Positions 15,949-24,996 of a stretch of 64,000 bases of DNA are shown here, piece by piece. Source of the DNA: a virus; the IMG/VR virus record IMGVR_UViG_3300003324_000440, positions 1-64,000 of that record; one strand, given 5' to 3'. The stretch's first letter is position 1; each line of letters opens with the position of its first letter. The notes beneath the pieces are model-generated. The model made no database searches and had not been told where the DNA came from. It worked only from the letters and a program-made list of their open reading frames with translations. The position numbers and the translations under genes were made by a program.

Positions 15949-16665
15949 ATGGGCCGCTCCGGGGCGAACTACGTGTCGGTGGCCACCGTGGACGCCAAGG
16001 GCGACCTCGTCGTTGGCACCGCGGACAACGCGGTGGCGCGGGTCGCGGTCGGTACGAACGGGTACGCCCTCACGGGTGACTCGTCGCAGTCCTCTGGGGT
16101 CGGCTGGCAGCAACACATGCCGTCCCGAGCCGCGGTCGCCGCGTCGTACCTGGTCCTCACCTGCCGCCCGCTGATGACCGCGCAGGGCACGACCGCCCCG
16201 GCGAAGGACACGTGGCGGTACATGCCGCTCATGCTTCGCACCGCGCTGACCATCGACGGGTTCGCGGTCAACACGACCGCCGCCGCGACGGGCGGCACCG
16301 CCGCCATGATCTTCGGCCTGTTCGCGTGTGACTCGTCGATGCGCCCCGCCGCGCGGCAGGCTGACTACTCGTCGTACGGGTCGATCGACCTGACCGCCAC
16401 CGCCGGCCCGCAGACGCTCGCCGCCGCGAGCCTCGTCATTCCCGCCGGGGAGTGGTACCTCGGCTGCGGCTGGACCGGCACCGCCACGGGCGCGGCGACG
16501 TTCACGTCCCATGTCGGCTGCCACCCGTCGGTGTCCTACACCCCGGTCGCGGCGAACCTGGCCACCGCCTTCAGCCAGTCGGTGTCGGGTGGGTCGGTGC
16601 CGTCGTCGGCGACCCCCACGACCGCCGGCGCGTCAGGCGTCGTCATCTTCGGCCTCATCCACTGA
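15949..16665 (+). CDS. Fibre/appendage protein
   Basis: 238 residues. YVSVATVDAKGDLVVGTADN and RVAVGTNGYALTGDSS near the N-terminus form the repeat unit that attaches phage fibres to particles in many actinophages. The remainder is a beta-rich tip. No enzymatic motif is visible. Confidence 0.62.
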   Translation: MGRSGANYVSVATVDAKGDLVVGTADNAVARVAVGTNGYALTGDSSQSSGVGWQQHMPSRAAVAASYLVLTCRPLMTAQGTTAPAKDTWRYMPLMLRTALTIDGFAVNTTAAATGGTAAMIFGLFACDSSMRPAARQADYSSYGSIDLTATAGPQTLAAASLVIPAGEWYLGCGWTGTATGAATFTSHVGCHPSVSYTPVAANLATAFSQSVSGGSVPSSATPTTAGASGVVIFGLIH

Positions 16666-16680
16666 CGGGCGGTGTGACTG

Positions 16681-18522
16681 GTGGCGCGCCTGCTAGGCCC
16701 TGACGAGAACACCCGCCTCGCCTACATCTCCACCGCCGGCAGCACCCTGCGTTCGGCGGCCGGCAAGTCCGCGATCATCTACGCCGACTCGGCGGCGTCG
16801 ACCCTCGCGGACATCCTCACCGAGGCCGGCGGCGCGGTCAGCGGGTCGACGCTCACCATCGACGCCTACTCCCGGTTCCCGCTGTTCCAGTTTCCCGACG
16901 GCGTCGACACCGTGTACGCGGTCGTCAACGGCGGCCCGACCGTCGCCTTGTACGCGCGCACTGACGACCGGCTCGACGCGCTCGCCACCCGCATGACCGC
17001 TATCGAGGCGGGCGGTGCGGGGGACGCGCTCCTGTTGCACAAGGCCGGCGCCGAGACCGTGACCGGGGTCAAGACGTTCTCCGCCTCACCGGTCGTGCCC
17101 AGTCCGTTGGGCGGCACCGACGCGGCGAACAAGACCTATGCCGACACCACGGCCGCTGCGGCGGCAGCGTCCGCGCTAGCCTCTGCTGTCCACCTCACCG
17201 GCAACGAGACCATCGCCGGGACGAAGACGTTCTCGTCCGCGCCGTCCGTGCCGGACTCGTCGTTCGCCGAGGCGAAGGTCACCAACCTCGTCACCGACCT
17301 CGCCGCGAAGAACCCGCTCGCGTTCGGCGCGACCCGACCTGGCCGGCCGGCCATCTCGTCCTGGATCACAACGTTCCAGTCCGGCCACGGGTTCAGCGTC
17401 CTGTCGTCCACGCTCGCCTCGGCTGCCGACGACACGGCCGACTACGTCCTCGGTACCCAGTGCTACGCGGCCACCACGAAGACCGACAACACCGCCGGGT
17501 CGGTGCAGAAGACCGGCATCACCGCGTTCGACGCCACCGGCAAGAGCCTGGTGCTGGTCGCGAAGGTCACCGACATCACGAACCTGACCGAGCTCATCGT
17601 CTACGCCGGGGACAACACGTTCACCAACATCTACCAGTGGACTGTCCAAGATGGAGGGTTGGACGCACAGCGGTTCTTCAAGAGCGGCGAGTGGGCGTTC
17701 ATCACCCTCAGTTTCCAGGACGCCGCCGTCACCGGCTCTCCGACCCGGAACAGCCTCACCGCGGTCCGGCTGCGCTGCCGGTGCTCCAACACGTTCTCTA
17801 CCACTGTCCGTTGGCAGGGTGTCGGGCTGGCGGCCGAGCAGTCCACCTACCCCAACGGTGTCGTCTCCCTGTCCTTCGACGACACGTACGCGTCGCAGTA
17901 CTCACAGGCCCGCGTCGTCATGGACAGGTACGGCTACCCCGGCACCGCGTACACCATCGTCGACGCCGTCGGCACCGGCGGGTTCATGACCCTCGCCCAA
18001 CTGCACGCGCTGGAGGACGTCAACGGGTGGGACGTCGCTGGGCACGCCTACACGCTGGCCGACCACGGTACGGGCCTGAACAACCTGTCCAACCCGGCGC
18101 TCGTCGCTGACCTGTCGCAGATGCGGAACTGGTTGGAGAGTAACGGGTTCCGAGGTCGGCAGCACCTGGCATACCCGCTCGGCGCGTTCGACCCGACGAC
18201 GATCGCGACGTGCCGGCAGTACTTCTCCTCGTCACGGTCGATCATCTCCCGGACGAAGGCGGAGACGGTCAACCCGGCGGACCCGTTCAAGCTCCGCTCC
18301 GCGAGCCTCACCAACTCGAACATGCCCGCGTCGGTGTGGACCACTGCGATCGACAACGCGTACACCAACAAGGCATGGCTACACCTGACGTTCCACAACC
18401 TCGTCACGTCGGGACCCGGCGCGAACGACATCCTCGTCTCGGACTTCACGACGATCGTCGACTACATCGCCACCAAAGGCATGCCGGTCAAGACGGTCCG
18501 TGAGGTACTCAACGGCCTGTGA
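16681..18522 (+). CDS. Fibre with C-terminal polysaccharide deacetylase domain
   Basis: 613 residues, GTG start. Residues 1-110 are a head/tail-attachment domain. Two shaft repeats (TGVKTFSASPVVPSP near 125, AGTKTFSSAPSVPDS near 178) follow. From about 392 there is a NodB-type deacetylase: VSLSFDDTYASQY with the metal-binding Asp pair, GWDVAGHAYTLADH (about 450-463), LAYPLGAFD and HLTFHNL (about 567). Family knowledge: these enzymes remove N- or O-acetyl groups from cell-envelope polysaccharides. It probably modifies surface glycan during adsorption. The gene lies between capsid and connector genes, not in the tail-tip block. Confidence 0.8.
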   Translation: MARLLGPDENTRLAYISTAGSTLRSAAGKSAIIYADSAASTLADILTEAGGAVSGSTLTIDAYSRFPLFQFPDGVDTVYAVVNGGPTVALYARTDDRLDALATRMTAIEAGGAGDALLLHKAGAETVTGVKTFSASPVVPSPLGGTDAANKTYADTTAAAAAASALASAVHLTGNETIAGTKTFSSAPSVPDSSFAEAKVTNLVTDLAAKNPLAFGATRPGRPAISSWITTFQSGHGFSVLSSTLASAADDTADYVLGTQCYAATTKTDNTAGSVQKTGITAFDATGKSLVLVAKVTDITNLTELIVYAGDNTFTNIYQWTVQDGGLDAQRFFKSGEWAFITLSFQDAAVTGSPTRNSLTAVRLRCRCSNTFSTTVRWQGVGLAAEQSTYPNGVVSLSFDDTYASQYSQARVVMDRYGYPGTAYTIVDAVGTGGFMTLAQLHALEDVNGWDVAGHAYTLADHGTGLNNLSNPALVADLSQMRNWLESNGFRGRQHLAYPLGAFDPTTIATCRQYFSSSRSIISRTKAETVNPADPFKLRSASLTNSNMPASVWTTAIDNAYTNKAWLHLTFHNLVTSGPGANDILVSDFTTIVDYIATKGMPVKTVREVLNGL

Positions 18523-18531
18523 GGTGACGTC

Positions 18532-18918
18532 GTGCCGGTACCCGCAGGTGGGTCGATCACCACCGACACCGCCACCGACATCGGCATGGTTCGGCTGCTG
18601 TGCACCGACCTCGACGACGCGGCGCCGCTGTTCACCGACGACCAGATCCAGGCGTTCCTCACCCTCGAAGGGTCGGTGCGGCTCGCCGCCGCGCAGGCGT
18701 TGGAGACGATCGCGTCGTCCGAGGCCCTGGTTTCGAAGAAGATCCGCACCCTCGACCTGCAGACCGACGGCCCGGCCGTCGCCGCCGAGCTCCGCGCCCG
18801 CGCAAAGACCTTGCGCGAGCAGGCCGAGGCGGCGGGCGAAGGCAACGCGGCCGTCTTCGATGTGGTCGATTTCGACCCCGAGTCGTGGTGGACCGACGCT
18901 GACGGTGAGTTGGTGTAG
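18532..18918 (+). CDS. Head-tail connector protein
   Basis: 128 residues, GTG start. The helical layout (IGMVRLLCTDLDDAAPLFTD, DDQIQAFLTLEG, LAAAQALETIASSEALVSKK) is typical of gp6/gp15-type adaptors that bind the portal ring. Following genes are the stopper and tail-completion proteins in the usual order. Confidence 0.75.
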   Translation: MPVPAGGSITTDTATDIGMVRLLCTDLDDAAPLFTDDQIQAFLTLEGSVRLAAAQALETIASSEALVSKKIRTLDLQTDGPAVAAELRARAKTLREQAEAAGEGNAAVFDVVDFDPESWWTDADGELV

Positions 18919-18920
18919 CC

Positions 18921-19352
18921 GTGCCGCTGTCCAACACCCAGGTCATCTCGACGAGGTTCGAAGCCCACCACGCGCCGGTCGCCAACGCCGTCATGACCGC
19001 CACCTGTACCGTCACCCGGCAGACGGCGGCTACCGGCTACGACGACATCACCGGGCGCAGCACCTACCCCGCCGCCACGACCGTCTACACCGGACAGTGC
19101 CGCGTCCAGCGCGCGTCCACCCGCCGGCTCATCGCCCCCGAGGTGGGCGAACGGCACCTGCCGCAACGCCCCTACCAGGTGTCGATGCCGCTCACCGCGC
19201 CCGTGCTTCAGGTCGACGACATCATCGAGGTCACCGACGCGATCGACACGGACTTCATCGGCACCCGGATGGCCGTCACCGACGTCATGGGCGGGTCGGT
19301 CGTGTGGCAGCGCGACTACACCGCCGAGGAATGGTCCGAGATCACCAGGTGA
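18921..19352 (+). CDS. Head-tail stopper/adaptor protein
   Basis: 143 residues, GTG start 3 bases after the connector stop. Beta-rich barrel pattern (MTATCTVTRQT, GQCRVQRASTRR, YQVSMPLTAPVLQVDDIIEV) is like the head-closure proteins of actinophages. Assigned mostly from order and fold pattern. Confidence 0.7.
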   Translation: MPLSNTQVISTRFEAHHAPVANAVMTATCTVTRQTAATGYDDITGRSTYPAATTVYTGQCRVQRASTRRLIAPEVGERHLPQRPYQVSMPLTAPVLQVDDIIEVTDAIDTDFIGTRMAVTDVMGGSVVWQRDYTAEEWSEITR

Positions 19353-19361
19353 GGTGGGCGG

Positions 19362-19733
19362 GTGGCGACGGTCTGGTTCGACGGCATCGACGCCCTCAAC
19401 ACGCTCGCGCAGGACCTCGGCGACTCCGGCGCGAAAGCGGCCCGCGCGGGCTGGCAGGTGCTCCGCCGCACAGCGCTCGCGGTCGAAGGAACGGCGAAGC
19501 AGTTCGCCCCGGTCGACACGGGCGCGCTGCGGAACTCGATCGACACGGAGATGGTTGGCGGGCCGTGGTCGGCACAGGCTGAGGCAATCGTCGGGTCGAC
19601 GTTGACCTACGCCGGGTTCGTCGAGTACGGCACCGCACGGATGGCGCCGCGCGCCTACCTCGGGCCGGCGCTGGACCGCCACGCCCCCGACTACGTTGCC
19701 GGGCTCGCCGCCATCGCCAACCCGCTCGACTGA
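19362..19733 (+). CDS. Tail completion/neck protein, HK97 gp10-like
   Basis: 123 residues. VEGTAKQFAPVDTGALRNSI and STLTYAGFVEYGTARMAPRAY are signature strings of the HK97 gp10 family, which seals the tail-head interface. GTG start 10 bases after the stopper gene. Confidence 0.85.
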   Translation: MATVWFDGIDALNTLAQDLGDSGAKAARAGWQVLRRTALAVEGTAKQFAPVDTGALRNSIDTEMVGGPWSAQAEAIVGSTLTYAGFVEYGTARMAPRAYLGPALDRHAPDYVAGLAAIANPLD

Positions 19734-19745
19734 CCCGGGAGGCGC

Positions 19746-20189
19746 GTGGTGGCACCGGACCCCCGCGACCTCACCAACCCCCACGTCGACGCCATCGACA
19801 CTATGCTCGCCGGGGCCGGCTACCCCACGTACATCTCCGAGGTCACCGACCCCGAGGACACCATCACCTACCCGTACCTCGTCGTGCACCCCAACACCGG
19901 CGCCGCCCAGCGCACCACCCTCTCGCCGTCGTCACCTGTCCGCGCCTGGCGGTGGCAGGTCACCGCGGTAGGTCGCGACCGCGCCGAAACCGCCGCCGCG
20001 CTGGACCGCGCGAGGGCCGCGCTCGTCGACCGTGTCCCGGTTGTGCCCGGCCGCGCCTACGGCGTCATCGCCGAAGACTTCGTCGACCAGCCGATCCGGC
20101 AGGACCCCACCACCCGCGACCCGCGCACTCGGCGGCCCGTGTTCTTCGGGCTGGCGCAGTTCACCTGCCCGTCCGTACCCGCTACCTGA
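19746..20189 (+). CDS. Tail terminator protein
   Basis: 147 residues, GTG start (a second GTG is next in frame). The alpha/beta pattern DAIDTMLAGAGYPTYISEVT, YPYLVVHPNTGA and DRAETAAALDRARAALVDRV fits tail-terminator (gpU-like) proteins that cap the tail tube. The assignment rests on position between gp10-like and tail-tube genes. Confidence 0.7.
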   Translation: MVAPDPRDLTNPHVDAIDTMLAGAGYPTYISEVTDPEDTITYPYLVVHPNTGAAQRTTLSPSSPVRAWRWQVTAVGRDRAETAAALDRARAALVDRVPVVPGRAYGVIAEDFVDQPIRQDPTTRDPRTRRPVFFGLAQFTCPSVPAT

Positions 20190-20233
20190 CCACCTCCGCC
20201 GCGCGGCGGACCATCCACTGAGGAGGGCGCCGC

Positions 20234-20569
20234 ATGACGGCCCAGGTCACCCAGTCCGTCTCCAACGGTGCGCTCACCACACCGAGCGCGCTCACCCCGG
20301 CGTCGGTGGACACGATCGCCCGCGCGCAGTTCGGCCCGACGGGCGTCCTGTTGCGGATCATCACCACGGGGACGGCGACCACGCTGACGGTGTCCGACCC
20401 GGGTACGACCGCGATGGGCAACGCCGGCACGCTGCCGTCGCAGACGTGCCCGTCGACCGGCAGTCGCATGGCGTTCATACCGCTGTCGGCGATCAACTCG
20501 TCCGACGTGGCGACGCTCAACTTTTCGGGCGCCCTTACCGGGGTGACCTACGAGGCATATCGAATCTAA
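20234..20569 (+). CDS. Small structural protein near the tail tube gene
   Basis: 111 residues, beta-rich (LLRIITTGTATTLTVSDPGT). ATG preceded by GAGGAGGGC. Actinophages often have a protein of this kind just before the tail tube gene; it may be a tail or head decoration component. Confidence 0.6.
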   Translation: MTAQVTQSVSNGALTTPSALTPASVDTIARAQFGPTGVLLRIITTGTATTLTVSDPGTTAMGNAGTLPSQTCPSTGSRMAFIPLSAINSSDVATLNFSGALTGVTYEAYRI

Positions 20570-20588
20570 TCGATGGGATGACCTGACC

Positions 20589-20882
20589 ATGCGTTGGTGC
20601 GCCGTCTACCACCCCGACCTCGCCGCCTCGGCGGTCATCGCCGAGTCTGCCCTGCCCATCCACAAAGGCAAAGGCTGGTACCGCACCAGCGAATGGGGCG
20701 ACGACCCCGTAGCGATGCGTGAGGCGCTCGACCGCGACGCCCGCCAAGGCGTCCCGCAGGCCACCACGCCGAAGGACGAGCCCGAACCGGCGCCCGTGCC
20801 GTCAGGGCCGCCGGTCGACCTCGACGCGACCCCCGAGACCACGCCGGCCAGCCCGGCACCGACCGCCGAACCTGAGGAGTAG
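20589..20882 (+). CDS. Small tail-region protein with Pro-rich tail
   Basis: 97 residues. A 55-residue folded part (YHPDLAASAVIAESALPIHK, GWYRTSEWGDDP) is followed by a Pro/Glu/Thr-rich tail. Located two bases before the tail tube start. Function unknown. Confidence 0.6.
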   Translation: MRWCAVYHPDLAASAVIAESALPIHKGKGWYRTSEWGDDPVAMREALDRDARQGVPQATTPKDEPEPAPVPSGPPVDLDATPETTPASPAPTAEPEE

Positions 20883-20884
20883 CA

Positions 20885-21358
20885 ATGGCTGTCGTCATCA
20901 TCGACGGTCGGGTCCGCGTCACCTGGTGCACCTCGATCAGCAACATCGCCGCGCCGACCACCACCGAGCTCAACGCCGGCACCGCGTTGCAGACATACAT
21001 CACCCCCGACGGGCTGAACATCGCCGCGTCCACCAACGGGGTCGACATCTCCAACCTCGCCTCGACGTTCACCACGATGCGCGCCGGCCGCCGCTCCTTC
21101 GACATCTCCGTCGTGTTCCTCCACGACGGCAGCAGCGACGTCGCGTGGAACCTGTTCCCGTACCGCACCAACGGGTACCTCGTCGTCCGCCGCGGCATCG
21201 ACGTGGCCACCGCCTACGCCTCCACCCAGAAGGTCGAGACGTACCCGCTGGAGTGCGGTGAGGCGTCCGAGATGCCACCGAAGCCGGACGGGGTGTGGGC
21301 GTTCACGTCGCCGTTCTTCCTGACCACCGACCCGAACACGCGGGCGGTCATCGCGTGA
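20885..21358 (+). CDS. Major tail protein (tail tube subunit)
   Basis: 157 residues. Tail tube proteins form stacked hexameric rings. The pattern (RVTWCTSISNIAAPTTTELN, GLNIAASTNGVDISNL, RSFDISVVFLHDG, WAFTSPFFLTTDPNT) and the position directly before the chaperone pair support this. The stop overlaps the chaperone GTG (GTGA). Confidence 0.82.
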   Translation: MAVVIIDGRVRVTWCTSISNIAAPTTTELNAGTALQTYITPDGLNIAASTNGVDISNLASTFTTMRAGRRSFDISVVFLHDGSSDVAWNLFPYRTNGYLVVRRGIDVATAYASTQKVETYPLECGEASEMPPKPDGVWAFTSPFFLTTDPNTRAVIA

Positions 21359-21879
21359 CGACGTTCGACGAGATCCTCACCGCGGCACGCCGTCCGGAGA
21401 CGACGGTGTCGCTGTGCCTGCGCGGGGACCTCGTCGGCCCGTACCGGGAACTGGAACGCAAGCTACGTACCGCGTCCCGGACGCAGGTGAACCTCGCCGA
21501 ACCATCCGAGGCGTCGCTGCTGGCCGCGCAGATGCGCGACATCGAAGCTCAGATGGCCGCCGCTTCGCATACGTTCACGCTGCGGGCGATGACCGCGCAC
21601 GAGTGGTCCGACTTCCTCGTCACCCGACCCGAACGGGACCCGGAGACGAAAGAGGAGACGTTCCGGGCGGCGTGGTTCGACTGGACCTGCCAACTGGTCG
21701 CTGTGTCCTGCGTCGACCCGCAGATGACCGCCGAGCAGGTCGCCCAACTGTGCGACGTCCTGTCCGGCGGCCAGTGGGACGAGCTCTCCAACACCGCGTT
21801 CGGGCTGAACTCCCGCGAGGTGACCGTCCCTTTCTCCGTCGCCGCCTCCGCGCTGACCCAGGACGACGAGCAGAGGTAG
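21355..21879 (+). CDS. Tail assembly chaperone (gpG-like)
   Basis: 174 residues from a GTG overlapping the tail tube stop. These chaperones coat the tape measure before tube polymerisation. Helical content with HEWSDFLVTRPERDPETKEE and QMTAEQVAQLCDVLSGGQWD matches the actinophage family. About 5% of ribosomes in related phages shift frame near the 3' end to make the longer product; a slippery site is present at 21828. Confidence 0.85.
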   Translation: MTTFDEILTAARRPETTVSLCLRGDLVGPYRELERKLRTASRTQVNLAEPSEASLLAAQMRDIEAQMAAASHTFTLRAMTAHEWSDFLVTRPERDPETKEETFRAAWFDWTCQLVAVSCVDPQMTAEQVAQLCDVLSGGQWDELSNTAFGLNSREVTVPFSVAASALTQDDEQR

Positions 21880-22244
21880 CAGCGGCGCTCGCCGTCCACA
21901 CGTCACGCTCGAGGTGGCTTGGCCGGGAACCACGGGAGACCACCGAGTACGAGTACGACGACCGGGGCCGCATGGTCCGGTCCGTCACCACCCGCGAGCC
22001 GGAGTGGACCGACAAGGACCGCGCGTGGCTGCTCGCCTACCTCGCCGAGCAGGACGAGACGTGCAAGGGCTGTGGTAACCCGTTGGACGAGTGCCGCGAC
22101 CCGAAGACCGCCGGCCGGTGGCGGGTCGTGCACCAGACCTGCGAGGCGTGCCGCGTCGCCGAGGCCGACGCGGACAACCAGGCCGAGGCGGCACGCGCGG
22201 GCGGGAAACAGCGGGGCCTGTACTCGACCGTGGTGCTGGGCTGA
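21355..22244 (+). CDS. Frameshifted tail assembly chaperone (gpGT-like)
   Basis: Predicted 296-residue product: 160 codons of the gpG-like frame, then the -1 frame after CCCTTTC. The -1 extension carries WTDKDRAWLLAYLAEQDETC, CKGCGNPLDECRD and CEACRVAEADAD, i.e. a four-Cys zinc knuckle typical of actinophage gpT domains. That frame has no good independent start near 21879, which supports the frameshift. Confidence 0.8.
21828..21834 (+). promoter_or_regulatory. -1 ribosomal frameshift slippery heptamer
   Basis: C CCT TTC in the gpG-like frame fits X XXY YYZ. Shifting back one base gives CCC TTT then the open frame that encodes the gpT-like domain. The 0-frame stop follows at 21877-21879. Confidence 0.75.
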
Positions 22245-22259
22245 GCGGAGGCGAGGATC

Positions 22260-24977
22260 TTGGCCGACCGGACCGTGGCCGTCAGCCTCAAGCTCAGCAT
22301 CGCCGACTACCTTGCCAAGACACAGCAGGCGAAACGCGCCACCGGCGAGTTCTACGCCGAGCTCGGCAAGTCGAAGCAGGCGAGCGACAAACTGTCGTCC
22401 GGGATGCTCGTCGCGGGCGGGGCGCTCGCCGCCGGGTTCGGGCTCGCGGTCAAGGCCGCCGCCGACTTCGACCGGCAGATGTCCCACGTCAGCGCCGTCG
22501 CACAGGCCAACGCGAAAGACCTCGACGCGCTCCGCTCGTCCGCCATCAAGGCCGGCAAGGACACCCAGTTCTCCGCCACCCAGGCCGCACAGGCGGAGGA
22601 GGAGCTCGCCAAGGCGGGCATCTCCGCGAAGGACATCATCGGCGGCGGGCTACGCGGCGCGCTGGACCTCGCCGCCGCCGGCACCCTCGACCTCGCCGAG
22701 GCCGCCGACATCGCAGCCAAGGCGATGAACACCTTCGGGCTGTCTGGCAAGGACGTCCCGCACATCGCTGACGTGCTCGCCGCCGCCGCGAACAAGTCCG
22801 CCACCGACGTCCACGAGCTCGGCTTCGCGCTGAAGATGGGCGGCCTCGCTGCCCGCAACTCCGGCCTGTCGCTGGAAGAGACCACGGGCGTGCTGGCCGC
22901 GTTCGCCGACCGCGCGCTCGTAGGGTCCGACGCGGGCACGTCATTGAAGACGATGCTGCAGTTCCTCGCCAACCCGACCGAGAAGGCGTCGAACCTGATG
23001 GCCCGCCTCGGCATCGACGTGTACGACGCGCAGGGCAACTTCGTCGGCATCACCAAGACCGCCTCGATCCTGCAGACCCAGCTTGGGAAGCTCACCCAGG
23101 AAGAACGCAACGCCGCTCTCGCGACGATCTTCGGGTCGGACGCGACCCGCGCGGCAACGGTGCTGTACGAGCTCGGGTCTAGCGGCCTGCAGGATTACAT
23201 CAGCGCCGTCAATGACCAGGGCGCGGCGACCGAGACCGCCGCGAAGAAGACCGACAACCTCGCCGGGGACCTCGAGCGGCTGAAGGGTTCGCTGGAGACT
23301 GTCGCGATCGAGGCCGGGTCCGGCGCGAACGGTGGCCTCCGGGACCTTGTGAAGGTCGCGGGCGCGCTGGTCGACGAGTTCGGCGAGCTACCGGACGGTG
23401 TCCAGTCCACCCTCGTCGTCCTCGCTGGGGTCGCCGGGGTGAGCCTCCTCGCTGCAGGCGGGTTCGTGAAGGTCCGGTCCACCCTCAAGGACACCATGAC
23501 GGCGCTGTCCGAGATGGGCCCCGCCGGGGAGAAAGCGGCCACCGGCATCGGTAAGGTCGCCAGTGTTGCCGGCAAGGCCGCCGTCATCGGCACCGTCGCA
23601 CTCGTTGCCTATGAGGCTTTCGACGCGCTCGGCAACTGGATCGCATCATTCTCCGCCCCGACCGCCCGCGACATCGACAAGATGTCCGCCTCCCTGAAGG
23701 ACTTCGCCAACAGCGGCAAGGCCGCCGGCGAGTTCGCGAACGTCTTCGGCCACAACCTGGAGAGGCTCAGCGCCAACGTCCGTGCCGTGCAGGAGTTCAA
23801 CAAGGCCATGGCCGAGGCTCCTGAACGGACTCGCGAGCTCGCGAAGTCGTGGGAGAAGATGGGCGGCGTCGGGCCCGGCGCGTTGCAGGTCAAGAAGCTC
23901 CATGACATGAACGTCCAGCAGCGCACCGACATCGAGGCGCTCGACAAGGCGCTCGCGAACCTGGTGTCGTCGGGTGGCGCGACGCAGGCGAAGCTGGCCT
24001 TGGACCAGATGCGCGTGTCGGGGAACATGACGCACGCCGAGTTCGACGCGCTGGTGTCGTTGCTACCGCAGTACAACGCGGCGGTGGCGGACGCGGCGAC
24101 CGCGAACACCGGTTTGGCGAAGGGTTTTGGTGACGCTGCGGCAAACGCCCGGACGATGAAGGGGTCGCTCGACGACGCGATCCGCTCCGGCCAGTCATTG
24201 ATCGACGTGTTCAACCAGCTCAACGGCGCCGCGCTGGACGTGTCCGACGCGGAGATCGCCGCCGAGAACGCGGTACGCACGCTGAACGCCGCGCTGAAGG
24301 AGTCCCACGGCAGCCTGGACATCACCACCGAGAAGGGCGCTGCTGCGCGGCAGGCGCTCAACGACCTCGCCCGCAAGGGTGCCGAGGCCGCGCAGGCGGT
24401 GTACAACCAGACCGGGTCGGCGCAGGCCGCGTCAGCGGAGTTCGCCAGGTACCGGCAGAAGCTCATCGACGCGGCCGTTGCCGCCGGGTACGCCCGCGAC
24501 AAGGCCGCCGCGCTGGCCGACGAGCTCATGCAACTCCCTTCGTCCGTGCCGATCAGCATCAGCGTCACCACCCACTACAAGACCGTTGGCACGCCCGGCG
24601 CGCAGTACGAGGTGGGTCGTGGGCTGTCACGCGACCGTGCCGCCTACGGCGGGATTCGCGACTTCTACGCCGCAGGCGGCATGCGGGAGGACCACCGCCC
24701 GCAGGTGCTGCCCGCCGGGGCGTGGCGCACCTGGGCCGAACCCGAGACCGGCGGCGAAGCGTACATCCCGCTTGGCGCGGGCCGCCGCAACGCCGCGCTC
24801 GGCACCCTCCACGCCATCAACCGCCGCTTCGGCAACCCCTTCGGCGGCGGCGGTGGCGGCCCCGTCGCGGTGACCATGCACATCAACGGCGGCGGGTCCG
24901 GCGCCGAGGCGATGGTCGCGAAACTGCTCCAGAACATGCAACGCACCGGCCAGCTACAGCTCACCGCCAGCAGGTAG
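22260..24977 (+). CDS. Tape measure protein (TP901 type)
   Basis: 905 residues from a TTG start, 15 bases after the frameshifted gene. The tape measure sets tail length. Diagnostic segments: GMLVAGGALAAGFGLAVKAA (about 48-67), FSATQAAQAEEELAKAGISA, AMNTFGLSGKDVPHIADVLA, ANKSATDVHELGFALKMGG and FGSDATRAATVLYELGSSG. The middle is hydrophobic and helical. The C-terminus ends with a Gly-rich linker and a basic helix. Roughly 1.5 angstrom per residue predicts a tail of about 135 nm. Confidence 0.93.
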   Translation: MADRTVAVSLKLSIADYLAKTQQAKRATGEFYAELGKSKQASDKLSSGMLVAGGALAAGFGLAVKAAADFDRQMSHVSAVAQANAKDLDALRSSAIKAGKDTQFSATQAAQAEEELAKAGISAKDIIGGGLRGALDLAAAGTLDLAEAADIAAKAMNTFGLSGKDVPHIADVLAAAANKSATDVHELGFALKMGGLAARNSGLSLEETTGVLAAFADRALVGSDAGTSLKTMLQFLANPTEKASNLMARLGIDVYDAQGNFVGITKTASILQTQLGKLTQEERNAALATIFGSDATRAATVLYELGSSGLQDYISAVNDQGAATETAAKKTDNLAGDLERLKGSLETVAIEAGSGANGGLRDLVKVAGALVDEFGELPDGVQSTLVVLAGVAGVSLLAAGGFVKVRSTLKDTMTALSEMGPAGEKAATGIGKVASVAGKAAVIGTVALVAYEAFDALGNWIASFSAPTARDIDKMSASLKDFANSGKAAGEFANVFGHNLERLSANVRAVQEFNKAMAEAPERTRELAKSWEKMGGVGPGALQVKKLHDMNVQQRTDIEALDKALANLVSSGGATQAKLALDQMRVSGNMTHAEFDALVSLLPQYNAAVADAATANTGLAKGFGDAAANARTMKGSLDDAIRSGQSLIDVFNQLNGAALDVSDAEIAAENAVRTLNAALKESHGSLDITTEKGAAARQALNDLARKGAEAAQAVYNQTGSAQAASAEFARYRQKLIDAAVAAGYARDKAAALADELMQLPSSVPISISVTTHYKTVGTPGAQYEVGRGLSRDRAAYGGIRDFYAAGGMREDHRPQVLPAGAWRTWAEPETGGEAYIPLGAGRRNAALGTLHAINRRFGNPFGGGGGGPVAVTMHINGGGSGAEAMVAKLLQNMQRTGQLQLTASR

Positions 24978-24996
24978 ACGAGAGCGGGGGCGAGGC

